Below, piece by piece: positions 33,522-42,916 of a stretch of 46,056 nucleotides of DNA. Source of the stretch: Acidimicrobiia bacterium (lineage in GTDB: Bacteria > Actinomycetota > Acidimicrobiia > Acidimicrobiales > Poriferisodalaceae); the NCBI GenBank assembly GCA_022824805.1, contig JAJDZE010000014.1, forward strand, positions 1 to 46,056. The letters run 5' to 3'. The notes under the pieces are model-generated. The model made no database searches and was not told the origin of the DNA. It saw nothing but the letters and a program-made list of their open reading frames with translations. The position numbers were made by a program, and so were the translations under genes. Numbering within the stretch: the first letter of the stretch is position 1; every line of letters starts with the position of its first letter.

Positions 33522-35077
33522 TCCTCACCGGCGGCCAGCGGCGCGGCCATCGATTCGGGGGGCACGAACGAGGGCACCCGATCGTTGCGCACGAGGATCA
33601 CGTCGGTGGCAGCGACCTGGCCGAGGACGGAGTCGTCGAGCATCCACACCGGCAGGTCCAGGTAGTACGAGATCCAACGCGGCGTCCAGATGCCCGAGGT
33701 GAACCACACCAATTCCGCTTCGCCGACTCGTGGATCATCTTGTGCCTGTTCCAGGACAGCCCCGGCATCGGCGGGCCTGTCGAGATAGAAGTCCCGCGTC
33801 GAGCCAGTCACCACGAAGGCCAGCGTCACCAGCGTCACGGTCGCCGCGGCTGCTCCCAGCGGCGCTCGCAGCTTTGCCGCGGGGCCCTGCAGCAATCGGC
33901 GGATCGCGTCGGCGAGGGCCGCGATACCGATGGATGTGGGCGCCACCCACGGGAAGTTCCACAGGCGATGGATCCACGCACCCTGTTGCAGCGCGAACGT
34001 GAGCGACATGGCCACAGCGAGCGTCACCACCACCGGTCCGCGGGTTCGCCGGTCGATGAGGCCAGCGATGAGCGCCGGCAGGAACAGCAGGCGCAGCCAC
34101 CACGATGTCAGCATCTCGTGACCTGCGAACGTCCATTGGCGCTGGAGGAACTCGCCGAAGGTGAACTGGGCCTGTTCGGCTGCGGTTGAAACGTCATTGC
34201 CGGTTCGGAAGGCGACTCTCTCGCTGAGTTCTGAGATGTCGGTTGCGTTCAGCAGCCAACCCGCAGTCAGCAGACCTCCCAGCAGGGCGCCGGCCGTCAC
34301 CGCAGTCACTGCCGGTGACCATCCCCGGCGCAGCCACCCGGCCAAGCTCGGGGGCGACATGTCTGCGGCGCCGGCGTCGCTTCGGGAACGTCGCCGTTGC
34401 AGCGTGCCCCAGAACAGCCACGGCAGCAGCAGGCTCAGCGACGCAATGGCGATCCAGGAGTGCATCGCCGTGAGGGCGGCCAGCGCGCCGGCGCCCACGA
34501 GCGCCCATCGGGGCGGCCGTTCGACCTGGCGCAGCCACGCGATGGCCGCGGTGAGCGCCAGCAGCATCGAGAAGCTGATGCCCATGCGGGCGTACACGTA
34601 GAAGAAGCCCGTGCTCACCATCACCAGCAATGCGAGCAGCGTCGGCCCCCAGCCCATGGCCACGGCGCGCAGCAGCGCGGCCATGAATGCCACAGTGGCG
34701 GCACCGAGCAGGAAATCGGTGATGCGCACCGCCTCGGGGCTGTCGCCCAAGGCGCCCACCGAGACGATGGTCAGGAACTGCTTCAGGGGCGGGTGATGCG
34801 CGTAGGTGACTGCCTCGGGGGGCGGTTCGGCCCTGGGCGGCACGTCGAATTCGGCCCTGATGAACGGGTCGGTCCGGGCACCCAGGCTGGAGTCGAGCGG
34901 CCCGAGGTCCCAGAAGTTGCGTGCCTGGATGCCCGCGCGGCCGAAGATCCGGCCGTCGTCGCTGTTGCCGAGCGGCAGGCTGAGGTCGGGCGCCCACAGC
35001 AGCAGCACGCCGAGGCAGATGAGCGCCACGGCGGTCCAGCCCGAACGCAGCCGAGCGAGACGTCGTGGAGTGCGCAT
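33479..35077 (-). CDS. GT39/ArnT-like membrane glycosyltransferase
   Basis: A 532-residue polytopic protein of the dolichyl-phosphate-mannose or ArnT type (GT-C fold) that transfers sugar from a polyprenyl-phosphate donor outside the membrane. It starts with a basic stretch and a helix (about 14-31). The loop with the donor-site aspartate is in SLPLGNSDDGRIF, and YAHHPPLKQFLTI matches the HPPL motif of the family. Around ten membrane helices are present, ending in a soluble C-terminal domain. ATG at 35077 is taken because the ~60 residues upstream look non-coding. The acceptor is unknown. It diverges from the sugar transferase gene 94 nt away and overlaps galE at its 3' end. Confidence 0.85.
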   Translation of the reverse strand: MRTPRRLARLRSGWTAVALICLGVLLLWAPDLSLPLGNSDDGRIFGRAGIQARNFWDLGPLDSSLGARTDPFIRAEFDVPPRAEPPPEAVTYAHHPPLKQFLTIVSVGALGDSPEAVRITDFLLGAATVAFMAALLRAVAMGWGPTLLALLVMVSTGFFYVYARMGISFSMLLALTAAIAWLRQVERPPRWALVGAGALAALTAMHSWIAIASLSLLLPWLFWGTLQRRRSRSDAGAADMSPPSLAGWLRRGWSPAVTAVTAGALLGGLLTAGWLLNATDISELSERVAFRTGNDVSTAAEQAQFTFGEFLQRQWTFAGHEMLTSWWLRLLFLPALIAGLIDRRTRGPVVVTLAVAMSLTFALQQGAWIHRLWNFPWVAPTSIGIAALADAIRRLLQGPAAKLRAPLGAAAATVTLVTLAFVVTGSTRDFYLDRPADAGAVLEQAQDDPRVGEAELVWFTSGIWTPRWISYYLDLPVWMLDDSVLGQVAATDVILVRNDRVPSFVPPESMAAPLAAGEDYTLISAEELANRQ

Positions 35078-35158
35078 GAAGGATCCGTCGTTTCCGATCG
35101 CCCGATTCTGCTCGCTGCGATGCCGATCGTCGCACCCACCGTCGAGAGGGGCGCAGCG

Positions 35159-35164
35159 TAGTAT
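35159..35164 (+). promoter_or_regulatory. -10 box TAGTAT for the sugar transferase gene
   Basis: TAGTAT ends 7 nt before the ATG at 35172 in the divergent gap with the GT39-type gene. Transcription would start on or beside the start codon. Confidence 0.5.
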
Positions 35165-35171
35165 CGGCCCG

Positions 35172-36572
35172 ATGGTGGTCCAGGAGCGACATCGACTGCC
35201 GGACGCCAGACCGAACATCGCCGAACAGGCTGAGCCGACCGGTGAAGCCTCGACCTCGTCCATAGTGCCGCCCGGCCGGCGAGGGTTCCGGTTCCTCTAT
35301 GTCGTCGACGCCGTGACGTTGTTCGCCTTGATGGTGGCCATCACCGTGGTGCGCTTTGGCCTCGACTGGCCGACGTACCCGCGGTCGCACTACCTGATCG
35401 GATTCGGGGTCGCCACCTTCCTGCACATGACCGTCTACTACTTCGGCGGGCTCTACGAGTTCGAGCAGCGTCTAGGGCATCGGCCGTGGCTGCCGCGCGC
35501 CATGCTCCTGACGTTCATGGCTGTGGGCGGCGACGCCACGGTCACGTTGCTGACGGGCCGCTACCTGATGCCGCGGGGCAACCTGGTCGTGCTTGCCGTG
35601 GCGGGTGCCGTGCTGATCTCGTTCAATCGCTGGGGTGCGCGTCGCGTGCGCCTGCTGCGATTCGGCAAGCCCCGGATGCTCCTGGTGGGTACGGCTGCAG
35701 ACATCGAGTCGGCCATCGAGCACCTCGCTGACGCCGAGGCCGACGCAGTGGTTGCGGGCAGCCTGACCGACGCTGCGCTGATCATCTCCGAAGCAGATCG
35801 GCTCGAGGTCACCGAGTTGCTGCTCCTGTCGGGCGAACCGTTGGAGAGCATCTATCCCGAGCCGCTCGGCGAACTGGAGCTCCGCAATGTCGGCGTCTTT
35901 CGGCGGATCACACCGGCGGACACACTGCTCGGCCTGCAGCGCAGTCGCCAGATCGGGGGAATGCCGTTCGCAGCGCTCCGAAACCATGCGCTGCCTGTGT
36001 GCCGCCTGCGCTTCAAGCGGCTGTTGGACCTGGCGTACCTGGTGCTGCTCGCCCCGTTTGCGCTTCCCCTCACTGGCGCCGTTGCCATCTACGTCAGGAT
36101 CGTGGGCGGCCGCGGCGTGCTGTACCGGCAGGAACGTGTGGGGCGCGGCGGCGCGCCGTTCGTGCTGTTGAAGTTCCGCACGATGTCGCGCGATGCCGAG
36201 ACCAACGGTCCTGTGCTGGCTGCCTCGAATGATCCCCGGGTGGTCAGCGGCATGGGCTGGCTGCGCCGCAGCCGGCTCGACGAGTTGCCGCAGCTGTGGA
36301 ATGTGCTGACCGGCGCGATGTCGCTGGTGGGTCCCCGGCCCGAACGACCGCAATTCGTCGCCCGGCTCGAGCGCGAGATCGCTGGGTTCGGCAGGCGCCA
36401 CGATGTGCCGCCTGGAATCACGGGGCTCGCGCAGACCCAGGGCCACTACCAGACCGATCCCGGCTACAAGCTCGGTCACGACCTGCAGTACGTCGTCAAC
36501 TGGTCGCCCGTGCTCGACTGGGAGATTATGGCGAAGAGCCTCGTGGTCATGGCTCGCCGTAACGCCCGGTGA
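35172..36572 (+). CDS. Polyprenyl sugar-phosphate transferase (exopolysaccharide initiating)
   Basis: A 466-residue membrane protein that starts polysaccharide chains by placing sugar-1-phosphate on undecaprenyl phosphate. The N-terminal part has about four membrane helices (first near 43-65) and a soluble nucleotide-binding-like region (RMLLVGTAADIESAIEHL). The C-terminal catalytic domain (PF02397 type) has FKRLLDLAYLVLLAP, YRQERVGRGGAPFVLLKFRTM, SRLDELPQLWNVLTGAMSLV, GPRPERP and VPPGITGLAQ. The ATG at 35172 is used although the frame is open upstream, because a -10 box lies 7 nt before it. The stop overlaps the next glycosyltransferase by 4 nt. Confidence 0.93.
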   Translation: MVVQERHRLPDARPNIAEQAEPTGEASTSSIVPPGRRGFRFLYVVDAVTLFALMVAITVVRFGLDWPTYPRSHYLIGFGVATFLHMTVYYFGGLYEFEQRLGHRPWLPRAMLLTFMAVGGDATVTLLTGRYLMPRGNLVVLAVAGAVLISFNRWGARRVRLLRFGKPRMLLVGTAADIESAIEHLADAEADAVVAGSLTDAALIISEADRLEVTELLLLSGEPLESIYPEPLGELELRNVGVFRRITPADTLLGLQRSRQIGGMPFAALRNHALPVCRLRFKRLLDLAYLVLLAPFALPLTGAVAIYVRIVGGRGVLYRQERVGRGGAPFVLLKFRTMSRDAETNGPVLAASNDPRVVSGMGWLRRSRLDELPQLWNVLTGAMSLVGPRPERPQFVARLEREIAGFGRRHDVPPGITGLAQTQGHYQTDPGYKLGHDLQYVVNWSPVLDWEIMAKSLVVMARRNAR

Positions 36573-37585
36573 GCAACAACGGCCACCTGCCCCCGGTCTC
36601 GGTGGTGATTCCGGCGCGCAACTGCGCCGCTGAGCTGCCCCGATGCCTCGACGCGGTGAGTGCGCAGACCTATCGGGGAAAGCTCGACGTGATCGTGTCG
36701 GTTGCACCGAGCGCCGACGACACCAGCAGTGTCGCTGCGTCGGCCCGCTGCACGCGGCCCTTGCAGGTGATCCAGAACCCGGCGGGCACCACGTCGTCGG
36801 GTCTCAATCTGGCGATCAGTGCCGCTGACGGCGAGATCATTGTGCGAGTCGACGCCCAGGCCGAACTCCCAGCCGACTATGTGGAGCGAGCCGTCGCAAC
36901 GTTGCGGCGCACCGGCGCGGCGAATGTCGGCGGCGTGCAGCGGCCGGTGGGCCACGGTGACGTGAGCCGGGTGATTGCCGCAGCATTGTCGTCGCCATTC
37001 GGGGGCGGTCCGGCCGCCTTCCGGCACGGGAGCGATGAAGGACCCGTCGACACGGTGTACCTGGGCGTTTTCGACGCTGCCGCGCTCGCTTCTGTGGGCG
37101 GATTCGACGAGTCGTTGGTGCGGAACCAGGACTACGAGCTGAATTGGCGCCTGCGCGAGCAGGGTCACGTGGTGTGGCTGGACCCGAGCTTGGCAGTGGA
37201 GTACCAGCCCCGGTCGACCTGGGCTGCGCTCGCGCGCCAGTACTTCGAGTACGGCGCTTGGAAGCGTGTCGTGATCAACCGCCACCCACGCTCGATGCGG
37301 CCGCGGCAACTCGCAGCACCCGCGCTGGTCGTCGGCGTGGCGGTGTCCGTGTTCGAGCTGGCGCGCGGTCGTCCGCGCGGCGGCATCGTGCCGGCCACGT
37401 ATCTCGGTGCGTGCGCGCTGGCCACAGCTCGGCTCCGTGAGCGCCTTCCCTCCGTCGGTGATCGCTTGCGGGCAGCGGCGGCCTTCGCCGTCATGCACCT
37501 GTCGTGGGGAACGGGCTTTCTGATCGGCCGCCGCCGTGACGAGCGCATGCCGCCAGCGGATCGGGCGGCCGACGGCGAGAGGTGA
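36569..37585 (+). CDS. Family 2 glycosyltransferase, ExoA-like
   Basis: A 338-residue inverting glycosyltransferase of the GT-A fold. It has PPVSVVIPARNCAAELPRCL, a donor-binding region VRVDAQAELPADYVERAV, and SSPFGGGPAAFR, GFDESLVRNQDYELNWRLRE and RQYFEYGAWKR, closely matching the succinoglycan ExoA type. One or two membrane-associated segments are near the C-terminus. The GTG start overlaps the sugar transferase stop (GTGA), so the two make one polysaccharide unit. The sugar is unknown. Confidence 0.92.
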   Translation: MSNNGHLPPVSVVIPARNCAAELPRCLDAVSAQTYRGKLDVIVSVAPSADDTSSVAASARCTRPLQVIQNPAGTTSSGLNLAISAADGEIIVRVDAQAELPADYVERAVATLRRTGAANVGGVQRPVGHGDVSRVIAAALSSPFGGGPAAFRHGSDEGPVDTVYLGVFDAAALASVGGFDESLVRNQDYELNWRLREQGHVVWLDPSLAVEYQPRSTWAALARQYFEYGAWKRVVINRHPRSMRPRQLAAPALVVGVAVSVFELARGRPRGGIVPATYLGACALATARLRERLPSVGDRLRAAAAFAVMHLSWGTGFLIGRRRDERMPPADRAADGER

Positions 37586-37644
37586 CACAGCACCGGCCGT
37601 CCCGGTCTGCTGTGCTGCCTCGGTTCCGGTTCGGCGCCGCTCGG

Positions 37645-37650
37645 TACGCT
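37645..37650 (+). promoter_or_regulatory. -10 box TACGCT for the CoA transferase gene
   Basis: TACGCT ends 7 nt before the ATG at 37658, consistent with a leaderless or near-leaderless transcript. Confidence 0.5.
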
Positions 37651-37657
37651 CGCACCC

Positions 37658-38926
37658 ATGGCAGAGGTCGTGATCCGCGAGGTGCCGGCCGACCGCGGCC
37701 TGCTCGCACCCGGCTACCGGGCTGATCTCAATGCGGTCGATTTCGATGCTGACAACGCGGCGTTGCCGCTCGCCGGCCTGATCGTCCTTGACCTGACGAT
37801 CGCCCGCGCGGGTCCGACGGCCGTACGGCAGCTCGCGGACTGGGGCGCCGACGTCATCAGGGTGGACGCCCCGATCGACGGCTTCGAGGAAGGCCGGGAG
37901 GCATCGCCGGACCACCTCAACATCCACCGCAACAAGCGCTCGCTGGTCATCGATTTGAAGAACCCGTCGGGTCGCGAACTGCTTCACCGTCTTGTTGGGG
38001 CGGCCGACGTGCTGATCGAGAATTTGCGACCGACTGTCAAGTACCGGCTGGGCTTCGACTGGGACACCCTGCACGCCGTGAATCCTGCGCTCGTGATGGG
38101 GTCGATCTCGGGCTTCGGCCAGGACGGTCCGTATGCGACACGCGGCGGTGTCGACCAGATCGCCCAAGGCCTCGGCGGGATGATGGCGGTCACGGGGCTG
38201 CCGGGTCACGGTCCGGTGCGGGCCGGCGTGGCGATCAGCGATGTCACTGCCGGCTTGCAGCTCGCCATCGGCGTGCTGGTGGCGCTCATCGAGCGGTCCC
38301 GCACCGGCGAGGGTCGCTGGGTGCATACCTCGCTGCTCGAGTCGATGATCGGCATGCTCGACTTCCAGGCGGCTCGCTGGACAGTGGCGGGGGAGGACCC
38401 GCCGCAGGCCGGCAACGACCATCCCACGATGATCCCGATGGGCACTTACGAGGCAGCCGACGGTTACATCAACATCGCAGCACCCGGCGGGCGGCTGTGG
38501 CGTGCATTTTGTGCCGAGATCGGCCTGCCCGATCTGCCTGACGACGAGCGGTTCTCGTCGACCAAGCTGCGCTCAGCCAACCGGACCGAGCTGAACAAGC
38601 TCATCGGCGAGCGGCTCGCCAGCGCGGACAGCGACGAATGGGTGGAACGGCTCAATGCCGTGGGCATCCCGTGCGGGCGCGTCAACAGCGTGGCCGAAGC
38701 CTTCGCCGACCCGCAGGTTGAGCACTTGGGCATGGCCGCGCCGGTGCATCACCCGGTGATGGGCGACATCCGCATCGTGCGCAACGCCACCCAGATCGAC
38801 GGGGTGCCCGGTGACATCCGACGGCCCAGCCCCGCGCAGGGCGAGCACACCGACGAGATCCTGATCCAGTTCGGGCTGGAGCCCGACGAGATCGCCGCCC
38901 TGCGCGACGCCGGCGCCGTCAGCTAG
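37658..38926 (+). CDS. CaiB/BaiF family III CoA transferase
   Basis: A 422-residue acyl-CoA transferase. LAGLIVLDLTIARAGPTAVRQLADWGADVIRVD is the family opening (quoted here as its parts: LAGLIVLDLT, then QLADWGADVIRVD). Asp195 in AISDVTAGL is the expected nucleophile; NIHRNKRSLVIDLKNP, GSISGFGQDGPYATR and GIPCGRVNSV are also family motifs. These enzymes move CoA between carboxylic acids; the substrates here are unknown. An in-frame ~35-residue N-terminal stretch precedes the family start. A strong hairpin follows the gene, in the convergent gap with metY. Confidence 0.93.
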   Translation: MAEVVIREVPADRGLLAPGYRADLNAVDFDADNAALPLAGLIVLDLTIARAGPTAVRQLADWGADVIRVDAPIDGFEEGREASPDHLNIHRNKRSLVIDLKNPSGRELLHRLVGAADVLIENLRPTVKYRLGFDWDTLHAVNPALVMGSISGFGQDGPYATRGGVDQIAQGLGGMMAVTGLPGHGPVRAGVAISDVTAGLQLAIGVLVALIERSRTGEGRWVHTSLLESMIGMLDFQAARWTVAGEDPPQAGNDHPTMIPMGTYEAADGYINIAAPGGRLWRAFCAEIGLPDLPDDERFSSTKLRSANRTELNKLIGERLASADSDEWVERLNAVGIPCGRVNSVAEAFADPQVEHLGMAAPVHHPVMGDIRIVRNATQIDGVPGDIRRPSPAQGEHTDEILIQFGLEPDEIAALRDAGAVS

Positions 38927-38942
38927 CGCAACCTGCGAAAAG

Positions 38943-38977
38943 CAGCAGGAATTATCCCGCGGGAACCAGCAGGAATT
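38943..38977. repeat. 24-bp-spaced direct repeats and palindromes after the CoA transferase
   Basis: CAGCAGGAATT occurs at 38943-38953 and 38967-38977, flanking a CCCGCGGG palindrome (38956-38963). A further GAATTCCCGCATGAATTGC-like stretch follows to about 39003. No gene is seen in this 135-nt convergent gap. Confidence 0.6.
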
Positions 38978-39009
38978 GCCCTGCGAATTCCCGCATGAAT
39001 TGCATCAGG

Positions 39010-39044
39010 CGGCGGGCTGGCAACCTTGAGCCGCCAGCCCGCCG
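39010..39044. terminator. Strong hairpin between convergent genes
   Basis: CGGCGGGCTGGC (39010-39021) and GCCAGCCCGCCG (39033-39044) make a perfect 12-bp stem with an 11-nt loop, 17 nt from the metY stop. It could end transcripts from both sides. There is no run of T, as is usual in high-GC actinobacteria. Confidence 0.6.
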
Positions 39045-39061
39045 GCCGTTGATGTCAAGCG

Positions 39062-40396
<1,335 letters not shown>

Positions 40397-40466
40397 GTCG
40401 AGCTCCATTTCTTACGCCCCATAAGGCGGGCTGTGCCTGACCCGGCGGGATTGCCGAGCGCGCAGC

Positions 40467-40504
40467 AGGGTACCGGCAAAACCCGACCTGTCCAGTCGGA
40501 TTTT
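40467..40504 (-). promoter_or_regulatory. metY promoter with palindromic operator over the -35 box
   Basis: On the minus strand TGGACA (complement of 40489-40494) and TACCCT (complement of 40467-40472) are 16 nt apart. TGGACA lies at the centre of a palindrome with arms AAAACCCGAC (40478-40487) and GTCGGATTTT (40495-40504): 9 of 10 positions pair across a 7-nt spacer. GAC-N7-GTC is the spacing of Rrf2/IscR-type sites, but which regulator binds is unknown. Repression by blocking the promoter is likely. Confidence 0.55.
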
Positions 40505-40568
40505 CTGTGACAGAACCGTTGCAGTGCGGCCCAGGTGCGTGCTCCCGCTGCGAGGGCGACAGGAGGGT

Positions 40569-41594
40569 TCAGAAGCCGGTCTGCTTGTCGACGACGCCTT
40601 CGAGGGGACGGCCTTCGCGCAGGGCGACGAGGTTGCGGCAGAAGCGCTCCAGATTGCGCCGTGCGCGGTGCTGGCTCGCCCCGGCCGTGTGGGGCGTCAT
40701 GACGCAGTTGTCGAACCCCCACAGCGGGCTGTCAGCAGGCAGCGGCTCGACCGGTGCGACATCGAGGGCGGCCCCTCCGATCCGGCCGTCGCCCAGCGCC
40801 CGCTCCAGCGATGGGCCGTCGATGATCTCGCCGCGGGTCACGTTCAGCAGGATGGCGCCGTCGGGCATCAGGGCGAACATCTCGTCGTCGAACATGGCCC
40901 GGGTGTCGTCAGTGAGCGGCAGCCCCACCGCCAGCACGTCGCTGGTGGCCACGACGTCGCGCAGCGACTCGGGCCCGCCGACCGTCTCGACGCCCTCGCC
41001 GGGCGGCACCGGGTACATGTCCATGGCCTGCACTTCCATGCCGAAGGCGGCTGCCCGGCGGGCGATGTGCCGGCCTGTGCCGCCGAACCCCAAGATGCCC
41101 ATGGTGAGGCCTTCGAGTTCCAGCTCGCCGTAGCGCATCTGCTCGCGCAGGTCGTTGTCCCACCCTTCGGGGCCCAGCTTCACTGCGGTTGCGATGCGCC
41201 TGACCAACGCCAGCAGCAGGCCGAACGCGTGGTCGGCCAGATGACTGCCCACCAGCCCCTTCTCGCCGGTGAGCACCACTTCGCTGGCGAGGAACTTGGG
41301 GTACATGAACATGTCGACGCCCGATGCCGTCGCATGGATCCAGCGCAGGTTCGAGGCTGCGTCGAACAGCCACTCGGGCACGATGCCGAGGATCACCTGC
41401 GCGTCGGCGGCCAGCGCAACGCCGTCTCGCGCACGGTCCACGATGTTCACCACGGCGCCGGGCCCCGCCGCGTTGCGGATGGCGGCCTCGTCGGCGGCGC
41501 TGACATCGGGCAGCGTGAGGGTCTTGGTGACCAGCACGTTGAGCGGCCCGTCGGGCACGCCGAGGATCGTCGGGCCTGGTTGTGCTGAGCTCAT
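40569..41594 (-). CDS. D-isomer-specific 2-hydroxyacid dehydrogenase
   Basis: A 341-residue NAD(P)-dependent oxidoreductase of the D-2-hydroxyacid family. The cofactor motif is ILGFGGTGRHIA, with the Arg in NVTRGEIID, the Glu in APVEPLPADSPLW and the catalytic His in MTPHTAGAS. VGSHLADHAFGLLLAL is also typical. The substrate is unknown. The ATG overlaps the stop of the hydratase gene (ATGA), so these form an operon; together they could handle a 2-oxo acid, but no pathway is shown. Confidence 0.92.
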   Translation of the reverse strand: MSSAQPGPTILGVPDGPLNVLVTKTLTLPDVSAADEAAIRNAAGPGAVVNIVDRARDGVALAADAQVILGIVPEWLFDAASNLRWIHATASGVDMFMYPKFLASEVVLTGEKGLVGSHLADHAFGLLLALVRRIATAVKLGPEGWDNDLREQMRYGELELEGLTMGILGFGGTGRHIARRAAAFGMEVQAMDMYPVPPGEGVETVGGPESLRDVVATSDVLAVGLPLTDDTRAMFDDEMFALMPDGAILLNVTRGEIIDGPSLERALGDGRIGGAALDVAPVEPLPADSPLWGFDNCVMTPHTAGASQHRARRNLERFCRNLVALREGRPLEGVVDKQTGF

Positions 41595-42370
41595 GAGATC
41601 GTCGCCTCCACGTCGCCGATGCCGCTGTAGTGGGTTGTCCAGTGCTGGCCGGGTTCTGCCCGGAAGCGGGCGTATGCGCCGGTGATCACGCTCTGGCCCG
41701 GTTCGAGTGCCATGCCGTGCCGGTGCAGCGTGGCCGCGAGCCGGGCAATCGACAGGTACGGGTTGTCGACCTCATCGGCGGCGGTGCAGCTGAACTGTTC
41801 GTCGCCGTTGCATGACACCGTCACCACGCAGCGGTCGAGCTCGCGCGCCGGCGGTGCGTCCACCCCCGAGCCCCGCACGATGGCCCAGTTCGTCAGGTTG
41901 TCGGCGACGAGCATGGCGAGGTTCCCGCCCACGGCCACCCGTGCCTCGTTCACCTCGTAGCCGGCGCACACCTGCGCGATCCGGGCGGGCACTGAGGCCG
42001 GATCGACGTCGTCGCCGGCGATGCGCTCGCCGATCACGAAGCACATCTCGGGCTCGATGCTCACCTTACGGATCTCCGCCGACGGCAGGTCGGCGGGCGA
42101 TGACAGCACCCGGTTGACGTGCCCGAACGGCCGGTCATCGATGCCCACGGTCGTGCGCGCTCGGTCCGAGGTGAGCCCGACCTTCCAGCCGGCGTGCACG
42201 GCGCCGTTCGCGACGGCTCGTCGCTGCATCTCGCACTGGACGGCAAGCCCGTCCTCGAATCCCAACTCGGCGAACGCCTCGACCGGCGCCTCGCCTCCAT
42301 CATCGAAGTAGGCCGTCAGGGCATCTGCAGCCGCGAGCTGGTCGGTGTTGAGCGGTTGTGGCGGAGTCAC
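41591..42370 (-). CDS. 2-keto-4-pentenoate hydratase-like (fumarylacetoacetase superfamily)
   Basis: A 259-residue protein of the MhpD/XylJ/XylI type (hydratase or decarboxylase for 2-oxopent-4-enoate and analogues). Key features are GWKVGLTS, the metal-binding IEPEMCFVIGERI (Glu-x-Glu), AGYEVNEARV, and SVITGAYARF. The GTG at 42370 is preferred because a TAAGGT box ends 8 nt upstream and the length matches the family; an ATG at 42400 would place that box inside the gene. No ring-cleavage genes are in the window, so an aromatic degradation role is not established. Confidence 0.88.
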   Translation of the reverse strand: MTPPQPLNTDQLAAADALTAYFDDGGEAPVEAFAELGFEDGLAVQCEMQRRAVANGAVHAGWKVGLTSDRARTTVGIDDRPFGHVNRVLSSPADLPSAEIRKVSIEPEMCFVIGERIAGDDVDPASVPARIAQVCAGYEVNEARVAVGGNLAMLVADNLTNWAIVRGSGVDAPPARELDRCVVTVSCNGDEQFSCTAADEVDNPYLSIARLAATLHRHGMALEPGQSVITGAYARFRAEPGQHWTTHYSGIGDVEATIS

Positions 42371-42378
42371 AGCGGCGC

Positions 42379-42384
42379 ACCTTA
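42379..42384 (-). promoter_or_regulatory. -10 box TAAGGT for the hydratase-dehydrogenase operon
   Basis: TAAGGT on the minus strand ends 8 nt before the GTG at 42370. It faces the -10 box of the divergent ArsI/CadI-like gene about 65 nt away. Confidence 0.45.
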
Positions 42385-42448
42385 GATGGCTCGCGGCCAT
42401 CGGGTTCAGATGTCCGGGATCGTCCTGTGCGACGCAGGGTGCTCGCCG

Positions 42449-42454
42449 TAGTGT
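42449..42454 (+). promoter_or_regulatory. -10 box TAGTGT for the ArsI/CadI-like gene
   Basis: TAGTGT ends 6 nt before the ATG at 42461 and there is no Shine-Dalgarno sequence, consistent with a leaderless transcript. Confidence 0.5.
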
Positions 42455-42460
42455 GAGCAC

Positions 42461-42904
42461 ATGAGGTTGCAGCTGGCACTCAATGTGGACGACATCGACG
42501 ACGCGGTCGAATTCTATTCGCGGCTGTTCGGCGCAGAACCTGCCAAACGGCGACCTGGCTATGCCAACTTTGCGATCGACGAGCCGCCGCTGAAGCTGGT
42601 GCTGTTCGAGTCCGACGGCGACGGGGGCACCATCAACCATCTCGGGGTCGAGACCGAATCCGCCACGGAGGTGGAACAGGCTCATGCCCGCATGGTCGAA
42701 GCCGACCTCACCACCTCCACCATCGACGAGACCATGTGCTGTTATGCCGAGAAGGTGGAGACCTGGGCCACCGACCCGCACGGCATCGACTGGGAGTGGT
42801 ACGTGAAGCAGGGCGATGTCGAGGTGATGAACAACGTGGTGCTGTCACGACGTGGCGACGGCGTGGAGCGCGAGAGCCACGCTGACGACGCCTGCTGCGC
42901 CTAG
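42461..42904 (+). CDS. ArsI/CadI-type VOC protein (organoarsenical lyase-like)
   Basis: A 147-residue VOC protein of the ArsI/cadmium-induced CadI family. ArsI breaks the carbon-arsenic bond of trivalent methylarsenicals using a ferrous site and a cysteine pair. Visible here: LKLVLFES, INHLGVETES (His60), the vicinal Cys93-Cys94 in TMCCYAEKVETWATDP, and WEWY (Glu112), all family landmarks. A second pair, Cys145-Cys146, ends the protein (DDACCA). The start fits a leaderless transcript. No arsR, arsM or arsenic efflux gene is nearby, so an arsenic role is inferred from family only. Confidence 0.83.
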   Translation: MRLQLALNVDDIDDAVEFYSRLFGAEPAKRRPGYANFAIDEPPLKLVLFESDGDGGTINHLGVETESATEVEQAHARMVEADLTTSTIDETMCCYAEKVETWATDPHGIDWEWYVKQGDVEVMNNVVLSRRGDGVERESHADDACCA

Positions 42905-42916
42905 CAGCGGCAGTTT

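Noticed and set aside
36476..38422. Very long open frame on the minus strand, opposite the GT2 and CoA transferase genes
   Set aside because: High-GC codon structure creates long open antisense frames. The translation is low-complexity, Arg/His-rich and resembles no family, while the plus-strand genes are clear.
40397..40568. SAM or other riboswitch upstream of metY
   Set aside because: The predicted 5' leader is only ~65 nt and shows no SAM-riboswitch core that I recognise; the palindrome over the -35 box is a better explanation.
41591..42370. Aromatic meta-cleavage pathway
   Set aside because: Only a hydratase-like gene and a hydroxyacid dehydrogenase are present; no ring-cleaving dioxygenase or aldolase.
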